From Pseudoalteromonas sp. Z1A8 (lineage in GTDB: Bacteria; Pseudomonadota; Gammaproteobacteria; Enterobacterales; Alteromonadaceae): 64,000 nt of DNA. The notes below the pieces were generated by a model, which ran no database searches, was not told where the DNA came from, and was given only the letters and a program-made list of their open reading frames with translations. Where the stretch lies: the NCBI RefSeq assembly GCF_011378855.1, contig NZ_WTLB01000002.1, forward strand, positions 62,001 to 126,000, read 5' to 3'. Made by a program: the position numbers and the translations under genes. Positions 20,666-28,546 of this stretch are shown piece after piece. Positions within the stretch are counted from its first letter, which is position 1. Each line of letters opens with the position of its first letter.

Positions 20666-21627
20666 ATAAACCAGTCAAAATGGAACCAGGTGTAAAACTA
20701 CGCGACGCAGAAAAAATGGCGTTGATCCCAGTAAAAGTTTTACCTACAGAAAAAACTGAAATGTTACGTAAGCCAGAATGGTTAAAAATTCGCTTACCTA
20801 AATCAACAGATCGCATTGACGGCATTAAAAAAGCGCTACGTAAACATGGCTTACACTCGGTATGTGAAGAGGCTTCGTGCCCTAACCTATCAGAATGTTT
20901 TAACCACGGTACCGCTACCTTTATGATTTTAGGTGCAATATGTACTCGCCGTTGCCCATTTTGTGATGTTGCCCATGGTCGCCCATTAAAACCTGATGCC
21001 ACTGAACCTGAAAAGCTAGCACTTACTATTAAAGATATGAAGCTAAGCTACGTTGTAATCACTTCGGTTGACCGTGATGATTTACGTGATGGTGGTGCAC
21101 AACACTTTGCTGATTGTATTCGCGAAATTCGTAAGCACAATCCAACAATCACTATCGAAATTTTAGTACCAGATTTTCGTGGCCGTATGGACCGCGCACT
21201 AGAGATACTAATCGAGACGCCACCAGATGTGTTTAACCACAATCTTGAAACTGCGCCACGTTTATACAAACTAGCTCGTCCAGGTGCTGACTACAAATGG
21301 TCATTAGAATTACTTCGTCGCTTTAAAGAAGCTCACCCAGAAGTAAAAACTAAATCAGGCCTAATGGTTGGTTTAGGTGAAGAAATTAGCGAAATTGAAG
21401 AAGTACTTCGCGATTTACGTGCTCACAACGTAGATATGCTTACTGTAGGCCAATACCTACAACCTTCTAAGCATCACTTACCGGTTAAGCGCTACGTGCC
21501 ACCAGTAGAGTTTGACGGCTTAAAAGCGTATGCAGACGAAATTGGCTTTACTCACGCGGCTTCTGGTCCGTTTGTACGCTCAAGCTACCACGCAGATCAA
21601 CAAGCCGCTGGTAAAGAAGTGAAATAA
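20662..21627 (+). CDS. lipA: Lipoyl synthase LipA
   Basis: A 321-aa radical-SAM enzyme, the same length as E. coli LipA, that inserts two sulfur atoms into the octanoyl chain on lipoyl domains. The radical-SAM cluster motif is CTRRCPFC. The auxiliary (sacrificial) cluster cysteines are in [12 protein letters not shown]. The closing serine ligand lies in VRSSYHAD at the C-terminus. Translational coupling to lipB by ATGA overlap places both steps of lipoate assembly together. Confidence 0.98.
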   Translation: MNKPVKMEPGVKLRDAEKMALIPVKVLPTEKTEMLRKPEWLKIRLPKSTDRIDGIKKALRKHGLHSVCEEASCPNLSECFNHGTATFMILGAICTRRCPFCDVAHGRPLKPDATEPEKLALTIKDMKLSYVVITSVDRDDLRDGGAQHFADCIREIRKHNPTITIEILVPDFRGRMDRALEILIETPPDVFNHNLETAPRLYKLARPGADYKWSLELLRRFKEAHPEVKTKSGLMVGLGEEISEIEEVLRDLRAHNVDMLTVGQYLQPSKHHLPVKRYVPPVEFDGLKAYADEIGFTHAASGPFVRSSYHADQQAAGKEVK

Positions 21628-21662
21628 ATAAACTTAAGTATTAAACTACTTTTATAGTAAAA

Positions 21663-21702
21663 AATGCCGTTAGTTAATAAATTAAACTAACGGCATTTTT
21701 GT
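21663..21702 (+). terminator. lipA terminator
   Basis: Thirteen-base inverted repeat AATGCCGTTAGTT/AACTAACGGCATT followed by TTT on the plus strand. Confidence 0.88.
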
Positions 21703-21797
21703 ATGTGATAAATTTTTTTTACCATTTATCAAATAAAATTAGGTTAAACCCATCTAAGTTGAGATAATTAGTACTGACATAATTATTTAGGTTCATT

Positions 21798-22037
21798 ATG
21801 AAACTATTAGTTCGTAACTTGTCTCGTGCTACCACTGAGCATGAGCTTCGTACTTTATTTGCAGAGCACGGTAAAGTGACTACCTGTAACTTAGTACTTG
21901 ATAAAGAAACTGGCCAATCTAAAGGTTTTGCCTTTTTAGAAATGCCAAACGACATAGAAAGTAAAAGCGCTATTAAAGCACTTAACCAATCTACTGTTGA
22001 TAAAAGTAAGATCCGCGTAAAACTTGCAGACGCTTAA
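21798..22037 (+). CDS. Small RRM-domain RNA-binding protein
   Basis: A 79-aa single RNA-recognition-motif protein. RNP2 is KLLVRNL at residues 2-8 and RNP1 is KGFAFLEM near residues 43-50, so aromatic contact residues are present in RNP1. Bacterial proteins of this type are often cold-induced and bind RNA, but regulation is not visible here. The gene stands alone with its own terminator. Confidence 0.9.
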   Translation: MKLLVRNLSRATTEHELRTLFAEHGKVTTCNLVLDKETGQSKGFAFLEMPNDIESKSAIKALNQSTVDKSKIRVKLADA

Positions 22038-22059
22038 AGCTAACTGCAACTTATGCTAA

Positions 22060-22086
22060 AAAACCAGCTAATGCTGGTTTTTTGCT
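22060..22086 (+). terminator. Terminator of the RRM gene
   Basis: AAACCAGC/GCTGGTTT hairpin with a 4-base loop followed by TTTTGC, 23 bases after the RRM stop. Confidence 0.85.
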
Positions 22087-22106
22087 TTTAGTGCACAGTA
22101 TTGCAT

Positions 22107-22700
22107 TTAGGCTTTATATTTAGCTAAAAACAAACTAACAGTTTGCTCTATTACTTTATTATTTTGCTGCTCTTCTGCTTTTTCAAACCCATAAAGCAAC
22201 GGATAAAATACAAAAGACTTTAACTGATACACAAACTGTTTTGCTGCAATGTTTAAGTCATCAACTTTTAAAGTATTAGCCTTAGTAGCCTCTTTTAAAA
22301 AACCTTCAAAGTAGCTCATACATCCCATTGTATTATTGCTCAAAGATTTAGCTAACTGTGGCTCTTGTAGCATTTGCATAAAAGCTATTTTAGCAATGCG
22401 TAAAAAATCGGGGGAAGTGAGCATCCCTACTTCTTGCTCTGCAATAGCGCTAAGCTGTTGCTCAATAGGCTTATTTTTATCAAAGGAAATAACATCACCA
22501 TGATTAATTTTAGCCAGCATCGTTGATAATATAGCCTGAAACAGTTCGTCTTTAGTCATAAAATGGTTATACACAGTACGCTTTGATGCACCCGCTTTAG
22601 CAGCAATTTGATCCATACTGGTATGCTCTACACCATTTTCATAAAATAATTGCTCTGCAGCTTCTAATATATCTATGCGTTTTTTTTCTGATAATTTCAT
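22107..22700 (-). CDS. TetR/AcrR-family transcriptional regulator
   Basis: A 197-aa repressor-type protein. The N-terminal helix-turn-helix spans about residues 7-52: ILEAAEQLFYENGVEHTSMDQIAAKAGASKRTVYNHFMTKDELF, a canonical TetR signature. The C-terminal ligand domain is divergent and lysine rich. It is divergent from the metallo-beta-lactamase-fold gene across 122 bases containing dyad and repeated elements, so it probably controls that gene and itself. The ligand is unknown. Confidence 0.93.
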   Translation of the reverse strand: MKLSEKKRIDILEAAEQLFYENGVEHTSMDQIAAKAGASKRTVYNHFMTKDELFQAILSTMLAKINHGDVISFDKNKPIEQQLSAIAEQEVGMLTSPDFLRIAKIAFMQMLQEPQLAKSLSNNTMGCMSYFEGFLKEATKANTLKVDDLNIAAKQFVYQLKSFVFYPLLYGFEKAEEQQNNKVIEQTVSLFLAKYKA

Positions 22701-22760
22701 AATGGGATCTTCAATTACTTATACATGTATTTTAACCAAACAATAAATAAATGCACTAAG

Positions 22761-22811
22761 TAGTTTACTTTTTATATAAATAATGAAAAACTACACTCAC
22801 TAGTTTACTTT
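22761..22811. promoter_or_regulatory. Candidate TetR operator region
   Basis: The inverted repeat AAACTA-N7-TAGTTT lies at 22788-22806. The direct repeat TAGTTTACTTT occurs at 22761-22771 and 22801-22811. These sit directly upstream of the hydrolase start (22823), where a repressor would block initiation. Confidence 0.5.
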
Positions 22812-22822
22812 AAGGTTTAACG

Positions 22823-23917
22823 ATGACATTTTTTAAATGGTTAGTTGTGATCATCGCCGTCATTATTTGTGGAGTGTATAGCGTGAATAAAAGTTTAGTT
22901 GCTCATGGGTTAGAAAATACAGCTAATATTAAGCATTTTGATAATGGTAAGTTTCACAACGATGCCAAAGTTGAGCCGACTACATTGAAAAAAACACTGG
23001 GACTAATAGCGCGCTATATTAAAGAAAAACGTACCAATATTAGCCCTTCTAGTCCGGTGCCTATGCACTCATTAACAAAAGATATGCTAGATAAATTAAG
23101 CAATAATACAATTCACGTAGTTAAATTAGGGCACTCTACGGTGCTATTAAAAGTGCATGGTGAATACTGGCTACTTGATCCCGTATTTAGTGAGCGCGCT
23201 TCGCCATTTTCGTTTTTAGGACCAAAACGCTTTTCGCCCACTCCAATTAGTATTACTGATCTACCTGAGATAGATAGAGTGCTTATATCGCATAATCATT
23301 ACGATCACCTTGATAAAGCAGCTGTAAAACAACTAGCAACAAAAACAAAACAGTTTTATGTTCCTTTAGGTGTTGAAACTGATTTACAAAAATGGGGGAT
23401 TGAACCAAGTAAAATATCTTCATTTAATTGGTGGCAAGAACAAAAAACTGAGCATGCATTAGTTGCCTTTACACCTACTCAGCATTTTTCTGGCCGAGGT
23501 ATTAGTGATACAAATAATACCTTGTGGGGGTCGTGGGTTATTAAATCAAAGGAACAAAGCCTCTTTTTCAGTGGTGACTCAGGCTACTTTGCTGGCTTTA
23601 AAGAAATAGGTAACAAGTACGGGCCATTTGATTTAACGCTTATTGAAACCGGTGCTTATGATAAAGACTGGGCCGATATTCATATGACGCCGGAAGAGTC
23701 TGTTAAGGCACACTTGGACTTACAAGGTAAAACCATGGTGCCTATTCATAATGGTACATTTGATTTAGCGTTTCATACCTGGATAGACCCACTTGAGCGA
23801 GTGACAGCAGCAAGTACAGCTAATAACGTTGCATTAAGTACACCGCAGTTTGGTCAAATATTTACAATAAACGATGCCCCCATACACGATAAGTGGTGGT
23901 TGCAATCATTTAAATAA
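22823..23917 (+). CDS. Membrane-anchored metallo-beta-lactamase-fold hydrolase (NAPE-PLD/UlaG-like)
   Basis: A 364-aa protein with an N-terminal hydrophobic segment (residues 4-20) and a metallo-beta-lactamase fold. Metal ligands are visible in ISHNHYDHLD (HxHxDH). Others are likely in the QHFSGRG, FSGDSGYF and PIHNGTFDLAFH segments. The WLLDPVFSERASPFSFLGPKRF stretch is typical of the NAPE-hydrolysing phospholipase D/UlaG-like branch. It may hydrolyse a phosphodiester or lactone; the substrate is unknown. The divergent TetR gene suggests inducible expression. Confidence 0.88.
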   Translation: MTFFKWLVVIIAVIICGVYSVNKSLVAHGLENTANIKHFDNGKFHNDAKVEPTTLKKTLGLIARYIKEKRTNISPSSPVPMHSLTKDMLDKLSNNTIHVVKLGHSTVLLKVHGEYWLLDPVFSERASPFSFLGPKRFSPTPISITDLPEIDRVLISHNHYDHLDKAAVKQLATKTKQFYVPLGVETDLQKWGIEPSKISSFNWWQEQKTEHALVAFTPTQHFSGRGISDTNNTLWGSWVIKSKEQSLFFSGDSGYFAGFKEIGNKYGPFDLTLIETGAYDKDWADIHMTPEESVKAHLDLQGKTMVPIHNGTFDLAFHTWIDPLERVTAASTANNVALSTPQFGQIFTINDAPIHDKWWLQSFK

Positions 23918-23920
23918 AAC

Positions 23921-23947
23921 TAAGCGGCTATTAAGCCGCTTTTTTTA
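23921..23947. terminator. Bidirectional terminator between the hydrolase and the 49-aa ORF
   Basis: AAGCGGCT/AGCCGCTT hairpin flanked by A-rich and T-rich runs on the two sides, so it can serve the hydrolase gene on the plus strand and the small minus-strand ORF that ends inside it. Confidence 0.85.
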
Positions 23948-24080
23948 TACTTATAGTGCCCAATATTATAAAAGAAGCTGACAGCACAAAAAATGTCTCC
24001 TGCTCAGCTAATATTGCAGCAGCAAAAAATGCAATGCCACTAGCTATAAATAAATACCCACTTTTTTTACATTGGCTCAT
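23931..24080 (-). CDS. 49-aa small membrane protein
   Basis: An unlisted small ORF: ATG at 24080, stop TAA at 23931-23933. An AAGGGG ribosome site lies seven bases before the ATG and a terminator overlaps the stop, so it has a complete small-gene layout. The product starts MSQCKKSGYLF. It has two hydrophobic stretches (about residues 9-25 and 30-44) separated by AEQET, and ends IKKAA, consistent with a two-helix hairpin in the inner membrane. I do not recognise the family. The plus-strand ORF covering the same bases has no such support. Confidence 0.65.
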   Translation of the reverse strand: MSQCKKSGYLFIASGIAFFAAAILAEQETFFVLSASFIILGTISIKKAA

Positions 24081-24213
24081 TATATGCCCCTTTAGGTTGT
24101 TCGTTATTTATACACCTTATAAAACTAATCTACAAATGCATGAAAAGTTCTCTATAAAAATTCGACATCGCTGCGGTGCTTCCTTTATATTGAAAGCCTA
24201 ATTAAATAACAAT

Positions 24214-25839
24214 ATGAAAAATATGGCATCTACTCTTATAAAAAGCGCTAGCCTAAGCCTGCTAGTTGCACTATTTGGCTGCTCAGAGCCTGCAAGCGAA
24301 CAAACTCCATTAGAAAATACAGCCGGTGTAAGCCTTAGCAATATTAAACAACATATTAAAACGCTAGCCTCGGATGACTTTGAAGGCCGCGGCCCGCTTA
24401 CTCATGGCGAAGTAAAAACAGTAGGCTACTTAAGCGAGCAATATAAAGCGCTGGGTTTAACCGGAGCTTATAAGGGTAAATACTTACAGCCTGTAAAAAT
24501 GGCAATGGTGACGGCTAATCAGGATATGCAGTTAAAGGTAGGTGATTTAAGCTTTAAGTCAGGTAAAGACTTCACTGCACGTACCGAGCAACTTCAGCCA
24601 TTAATTGATGTACGCAATTCTGACGTTGTGTTCGTTGGCTATGGTATTAATGCGCCAGAATATAACTGGAATGATTATAAAAATATTGATGTAACGGGTA
24701 AAACAGTGGTTGTGCTAGTTAACGATCCAGGCTTTGCGACTCAAAATGATGCCCTATTTACTGGCAATGCAATGACCTACTACGGTCGCTGGACTTATAA
24801 ATATGAAGAAGCGGCTCGCCAAGGTGCAAAGGCTGTATTTATTGTCCACGAAACAGCACCCGCAGCGTACCCTTGGGGCGTAGTTGAAAGCTCAAACACG
24901 GGTACTAAATACACGTTAATGGATAACAACTTAAACGCATCAAAATTACCGGTTATGGGCTGGCTAACACTTGATGCGACCGAGCAAATGTTTAACGCTG
25001 CAAAGCTAAACTATCAAGATTTAAAGCAAGCAGCATTAAGTGATGACTTTAAAGCGACGCCACTTAACTTAAAAGCAAACCTTGTTTTTAAAAACGAAAT
25101 ATCCCATGCCAAATCGCATAACGTCGTTGCACAAATTACAGGTAGCGAATCACCTGACGAGTACGTGGTTATAAGCGCACATTGGGATCATTTTGGTACG
25201 AAGCAAACCGATGCAGGCCCTAAAATTTACAATGGCGCAGTAGATAATGCTTCTGGCACGGCAGCAACCCTTGAAATTGCACGCATCATGAGCGAAATGA
25301 ACAAGCAAAAACCATTTAAACGCTCAATTATTTTTGCTAACTTTACAGCAGAAGAAACGGGATTAATTGGTTCTGAAGAGTTTGCATCGGGCGCGGTTGT
25401 ACCAACAAAAAAAATGGTCGGTTTATTAAATATTGATGGCATGAACGTGCTTGATGGCACTGACTACATTTTACAATACGGTAAAGATTTATCGACAATG
25501 GAAAACTATTTAGCAAAGGCTGCAAAATCACAAGGCCGTGTTGTTAAAATGGATCCTCGCCCGCAAAATGGTTTGTTTTTTAGATCAGATCATTTCTCAC
25601 TTTCTAAGCAAGGTGTACCAAGCTTATTATTTATGAGCCTGGGCGATACCGACCCTGAGTACATAGCGCATAAATACCATAAAGAAGCTGACGACTACTC
25701 TGCTGATTGGTCGCTAGGGGGAGTTAAGCAAGATATAGATCTTATTGTTGATATAGCCGCTCAACTTGCAAACAATGGCGATTGGCCAAAGTGGACTAGC
25801 GAGTCTGACTTTAAAGCTAAGCGCGCACAAGATAAGTAG
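24214..25839 (+). CDS. M28-family metallopeptidase lipoprotein with PA domain
   Basis: A 541-aa exported peptidase. The signal peptide ends in lipobox LFGC near residue 23, so it should be lipid-anchored. A protease-associated insert lies around residues 130-260. The co-catalytic zinc site of M28 is readable: SAHWDHFG (His), GAVDNASG (bridging Asp), AEETGLIGSEEF (catalytic Glu then ligand Glu), LNIDGMN (Asp) and FRSDHFSL (His). It probably acts as an aminopeptidase on peptides. Monocistronic, with a terminator. Confidence 0.93.
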   Translation: MKNMASTLIKSASLSLLVALFGCSEPASEQTPLENTAGVSLSNIKQHIKTLASDDFEGRGPLTHGEVKTVGYLSEQYKALGLTGAYKGKYLQPVKMAMVTANQDMQLKVGDLSFKSGKDFTARTEQLQPLIDVRNSDVVFVGYGINAPEYNWNDYKNIDVTGKTVVVLVNDPGFATQNDALFTGNAMTYYGRWTYKYEEAARQGAKAVFIVHETAPAAYPWGVVESSNTGTKYTLMDNNLNASKLPVMGWLTLDATEQMFNAAKLNYQDLKQAALSDDFKATPLNLKANLVFKNEISHAKSHNVVAQITGSESPDEYVVISAHWDHFGTKQTDAGPKIYNGAVDNASGTAATLEIARIMSEMNKQKPFKRSIIFANFTAEETGLIGSEEFASGAVVPTKKMVGLLNIDGMNVLDGTDYILQYGKDLSTMENYLAKAAKSQGRVVKMDPRPQNGLFFRSDHFSLSKQGVPSLLFMSLGDTDPEYIAHKYHKEADDYSADWSLGGVKQDIDLIVDIAAQLANNGDWPKWTSESDFKAKRAQDK

Positions 25840-25863
25840 TAATAGCTATTACTGAGTAATATA

Positions 25864-25890
25864 AAACCCTCCTAGTTGGAGGGTTTTTTC
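25864..25890 (+). terminator. Terminator of the M28 peptidase gene
   Basis: AAAACCCTCC/GGAGGGTTTT hairpin followed by TT, 25 bases after the stop codon. Confidence 0.87.
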
Positions 25891-26018
25891 ATTAAGCCAT
25901 ATATAAATGCTTTTATTGCCCAAGTACCACTTTAAACATGATTACCTGCACCCTATTAATAAAATAGTTAGCACAGTAAATCTGTCTATAGTGACAAACT
26001 ATAAAAATTTTTACGAAA

Positions 26019-26053
26019 AAAGCAACTAAGTATTAAATACTTAGTTGCTTTGT
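26019..26053 (-). terminator. Terminator downstream of the interrupted EF-hand gene
   Basis: Near-perfect 14-base inverted repeat AGCAACTAAGTATT/AATACTTAGTTGCT; on the minus strand it is followed by TTTTTT. It lies about 50 bases past the stop at 26100. Confidence 0.8.
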
Positions 26054-26099
26054 GAGTATGACTGGTAAGGTTTTACAACTAACTCAAATATAAAGCCTG

Positions 26100-26581
26100 T
26101 TACTGAACCGTTGAAAACTCTTCTTTAGATAACTCGCCATTTCCATCTGCATCTAATTGATCAAATAACTGTACTAGTTGCGAGTTTACTTGTGCTTCTG
26201 ATTTGCTAATTACGCCGTCGCCATCAGTATCAAAAGAATCAAAATCTACCGCAGCAAACGCCGCTGAAGAAGAAGCTAGGGCTACAAGTGGTAGGGCGTG
26301 TTGATCTTTGGTGGGTGAATTTGCAGCAGTATGTTTGGTTTTTAGGCAAGGCAGAGCCTATGTAGTGTGGTTATTCCCCATAAATAGGCGATAACGCAGC
26401 ATAAATACCAAACATACGCTGCCCTTTGGGTTCTTTCTAGGGACTATTAACTCTTTGTTGCTCGGTTTTTACTTAGCCCACTAGGTTACAAACCTCGCGC
26501 CGCGATTTAATCGTTCCTAGATTGAACAAATTTCAATCCACAAAGATCAATACGCCCTAAAGTTTTGTGTAATGTTTTCAT
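26100..26581 (-). pseudogene. EF-hand protein gene split by a MITE
   Basis: The start (26581) encodes MKTLHKTL. A 264-bp element interrupts the frame, which resumes at 26291 with PLVALASSSAAFAAVDFDS. Removing the element and one TA copy restores a continuous 71-codon frame ending at the TAA at 26100. The restored protein has a signal peptide and two canonical EF-hand loops (DTDGDGVISKSE and DADGNGELSKEE), closely matching the intact paralogue at 27042-27254. With the insert in place, translation stops after about 24 codons. The downstream half keeps intact EF-hand codons, so the insertion is probably recent. Confidence 0.88.
26294..26557. mobile_element. 264-bp MITE with TA target duplication
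   Basis: Terminal inverted repeats GGGCGTGTTGATCTTTG at 26294 and CAAAGATCAATACGCCC ending at 26557, differing at one position, flanked by TA on both sides. There is no transposase ORF. An internal inverted repeat (GTATGTTTGGT at about 26329 and ACCAAACATAC at about 26407) would fold a hairpin of about 100 bases. TA duplication points to mobilisation by an IS630/Tc1-mariner-type transposase in trans, which is inference; none is in the window. Confidence 0.85.
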
Positions 26582-26665
26582 AAGCGTTTCCTTAGGCTTT
26601 GTGCCTGATAAGAGAGAGGTAAGAAGTCCTTTTCAAAGATCCTTTAGGAGTAAAGTTTGAATAAA

Positions 26666-26872
26666 TTAATATTCAAAAAAATCATTTTCTGTAAGGCCAC
26701 CACTACTTTGAACATTCAGCTCGTCAAATTGCTCTATCACTTGCGCCGATTTTTCAGAGCGATTAATTAAAGCATTGCCGCCTGTATCAAGTGTTTCAAA
26801 GTCTGTGTTTGCAAATACAACTGACGAGGAAACAATAGCTATGAGCACAAATATTGATTGTAGCTTTTTCAT
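26666..26872 (-). CDS. Degenerate EF-hand paralogue
   Basis: A 68-aa secreted protein with a signal peptide (MKKLQSIFVLIAIVSSSVVFA). It is clearly related to the neighbouring EF-hand genes but both loops are damaged. Loop 1 reads DTGGNALINRSE (Asp at position 3 and Gly at 6 lost). Loop 2 reads NVQSSGGLTEND (positions 1, 3, 5 and 12 changed). Calcium binding is therefore unlikely. The reading frame is intact, so either the protein has a new role or it is an early pseudogene. Confidence 0.7.
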   Translation of the reverse strand: MKKLQSIFVLIAIVSSSVVFANTDFETLDTGGNALINRSEKSAQVIEQFDELNVQSSGGLTENDFFEY

Positions 26873-27041
26873 AATTTAATCCTTCAAAAGTATGCGGTGT
26901 CCTAAATAAATTTGCTCAATAGTGTTCTCTAGTCACTTCCTGGTTATTCTTTTTAGTAGGCTCCCTTGCCTACTTAGGTTGTCTTTGGCAACTCAGAATT
27001 TAGATAACATCACAGAGCATTAACTGCTTAAGGCTTTAATT

Positions 27042-27254
27042 TTAGGCCTTAGAAAACTCATCTTCAGATAGCTCACCATCTTGGTTTGTATCGAGTTCTT
27101 CAAATTTGCTTAAAAGCTCAGCATCTACTGAAGCTTCGGCTTGGCTGATTGCGCCATTACCATCTACGTCTAGCGTATCAAAATCTGTTGCTGCAAAAGC
27201 CGCTGATGAAGAAGCTAGCGCCATTAGTACTAATGTTGATTGAAATGTTTTCAT
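27042..27254 (-). CDS. Secreted two-EF-hand calcium-binding protein
   Basis: A 70-aa protein with a signal peptide ending around SSAAFA and two canonical EF-hand loops, DVDGNGAISQAE and DTNQDGELSEDE, each with the expected acidic or Asn residues at positions 1, 3 and 5, Gly at 6 and Glu at 12. Probably a periplasmic or secreted calcium binder; partners unknown. It is the only undamaged member of the three tandem paralogues at 26100-27254. An AAGGAATACT ribosome site precedes the ATG. Confidence 0.87.
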   Translation of the reverse strand: MKTFQSTLVLMALASSSAAFAATDFDTLDVDGNGAISQAEASVDAELLSKFEELDTNQDGELSEDEFSKA

Positions 27255-27881
27255 AATAGTATTCCTTCATTGGGTTGTTGCGATTAAGGCCTTTGGCTTT
27301 CATCACGTTTTGCTTAATACACTCTTGGTATTACAACTTCGATGCCACTTTTTATTTGTTATTTAAAAACAATGGGTTAAACAATATAAAGCGAGAGAAG
27401 CTAAATTTGGGGAGATGCTTTTGTTGCTTTTTAGCAACAGTCATTTAACTAAAAAAAATAAGCCAATATAAATCAATAAGTTAACTTTAATTAAAAAGAC
27501 ACACTTTAGCTAAAAAGCCAGTGACGGGAGCATTTAGGTTCGTCTTCAAAATAAACTGAATATGAACATGGAAATTACATAGGATTTATTCAAGTTTATT
27601 AAAAAATAAACTTATTTAAAATTAGATAGTTATATTTTTTTGAGGTATTTTATAAAAATTGTGAAGTGATATTTTGAAATTAACTGTTTTGTTGCCAAAT
27701 GGCGAATTTATCTAGAAAGGTTGCAATGTGAAAGCTAAGTTATAGCATTGAGTTCATAACTTAATGCGCCGTAAAATATAGGTTCGCTTGAGTTAAGCAA
27801 ACCTACATCGTGTGCCAGCCATCTGCAAAAGTACCGCTAAAAGTGCCACTATTTGAGGGAGGTAAATTATATAGATTTAAA
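27255..27881. other. AT-rich gene-free stretch
   Basis: About 627 bases without a supported gene. It presumably contains the promoter of the EF-hand gene at its left edge. I see a perfect stem AAGTTTATT/AATAAACTT at 27593-27614 and an imperfect hairpin TAGGTT...AACCTA near 27780-27807. The remainder is AT-rich sequence with no recognisable ORF, RNA gene or repeat. Confidence 0.5.
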
Positions 27882-28097
27882 CTACTTCCACCCTTGTAGC
27901 CACTTTTGGTTGTCTTTTAAATCTCGCCAACTAATTGGATATTGATTTTTTGACATAACAGCCTCGGTAATACACTCAATTACATTGCCGTCTTCATCAA
28001 ATTCCACCTCAACAATAATAAAGTGCTTTTCTTTATTTATAGCAGGTGTTGCGGTCCATTTACTATTCAATAATTTTTTAGGGTTTAATTTATTCAT
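27882..28097 (-). CDS. Small Trp-rich protein (TIGR02450-type)
   Basis: A 71-aa protein with the family opening NPKKLLNSKWTATPAINKEKHFIIVEVEFDEDGNVIECITEAV and four tryptophans, three of them in the last 20 residues (SWRDLKDNQKWLQGWK). This matches the small TIGR02450 Trp-rich family of marine bacteria as I recall it. No function is known. It has no signal peptide or membrane segment. Confidence 0.8.
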   Translation of the reverse strand: MNKLNPKKLLNSKWTATPAINKEKHFIIVEVEFDEDGNVIECITEAVMSKNQYPISWRDLKDNQKWLQGWK

Positions 28098-28172
28098 TTA
28101 ATATAGCGACTCCTGCTAATATCACAGCTTATATAAAGCAACTATACGACCCCAACACCTACTTAGTTCAGG

Positions 28173-28526
28173 TTACTGCGCAACTAGCTTACCTTTGTAC
28201 ATTTGCATTTGGCAATGAAAGTCATATTCACCAGCTTCAAGCGCAGGTAGTTTAACTGTATTACCATCACCCATTGCCAGAGCTTTACTTATATCAAGCT
28301 GTGGAAATATCACTGTTTCGGCGCACGGTGCGCTGTCTTTTCTATCAAAGGTAAGTACAACCTCTTTGTTGGCAGCCACTTGAATATGGCCAGGCTTATA
28401 GATACCGTTATCAACGACTATCGTTACTTTATTGTCATCACTTTGTGTTTGCTCTGGTTTGTATAGCCAAAACCAATAAATAATTGCGGCTATTAACAGT
28501 GCACCACCTATATTAATCATCAACAT
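28173..28526 (-). CDS. Membrane-anchored cupredoxin-domain protein
   Basis: A 117-aa protein with an N-terminal anchor (residues 3-22, MINIGGALLIAAIIYWFWLY) and a cupredoxin-like domain. Candidate copper ligands are the Cys in SAPCAETVIFP and the His/Cys/Met cluster in EYDFHCQMQMYKGKLV at the C-terminus. It is the last gene of the MerR-copA operon, 20 bases after copA, so a periplasmic copper-handling or chaperone role is likely. The exact function is inferred from context. Confidence 0.85.
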   Translation of the reverse strand: MLMINIGGALLIAAIIYWFWLYKPEQTQSDDNKVTIVVDNGIYKPGHIQVAANKEVVLTFDRKDSAPCAETVIFPQLDISKALAMGDGNTVKLPALEAGEYDFHCQMQMYKGKLVAQ

Positions 28527-28546
28527 AATGTACTCCTTAGCTTAAA

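Noticed and set aside
23956..24201. 81-aa plus-strand ORF between the hydrolase and M28 genes
   Set aside because: No ribosome site and implausible composition; the minus-strand 49-aa ORF in the same place has an AAGGGG site, a hydrophobic product and a terminator.
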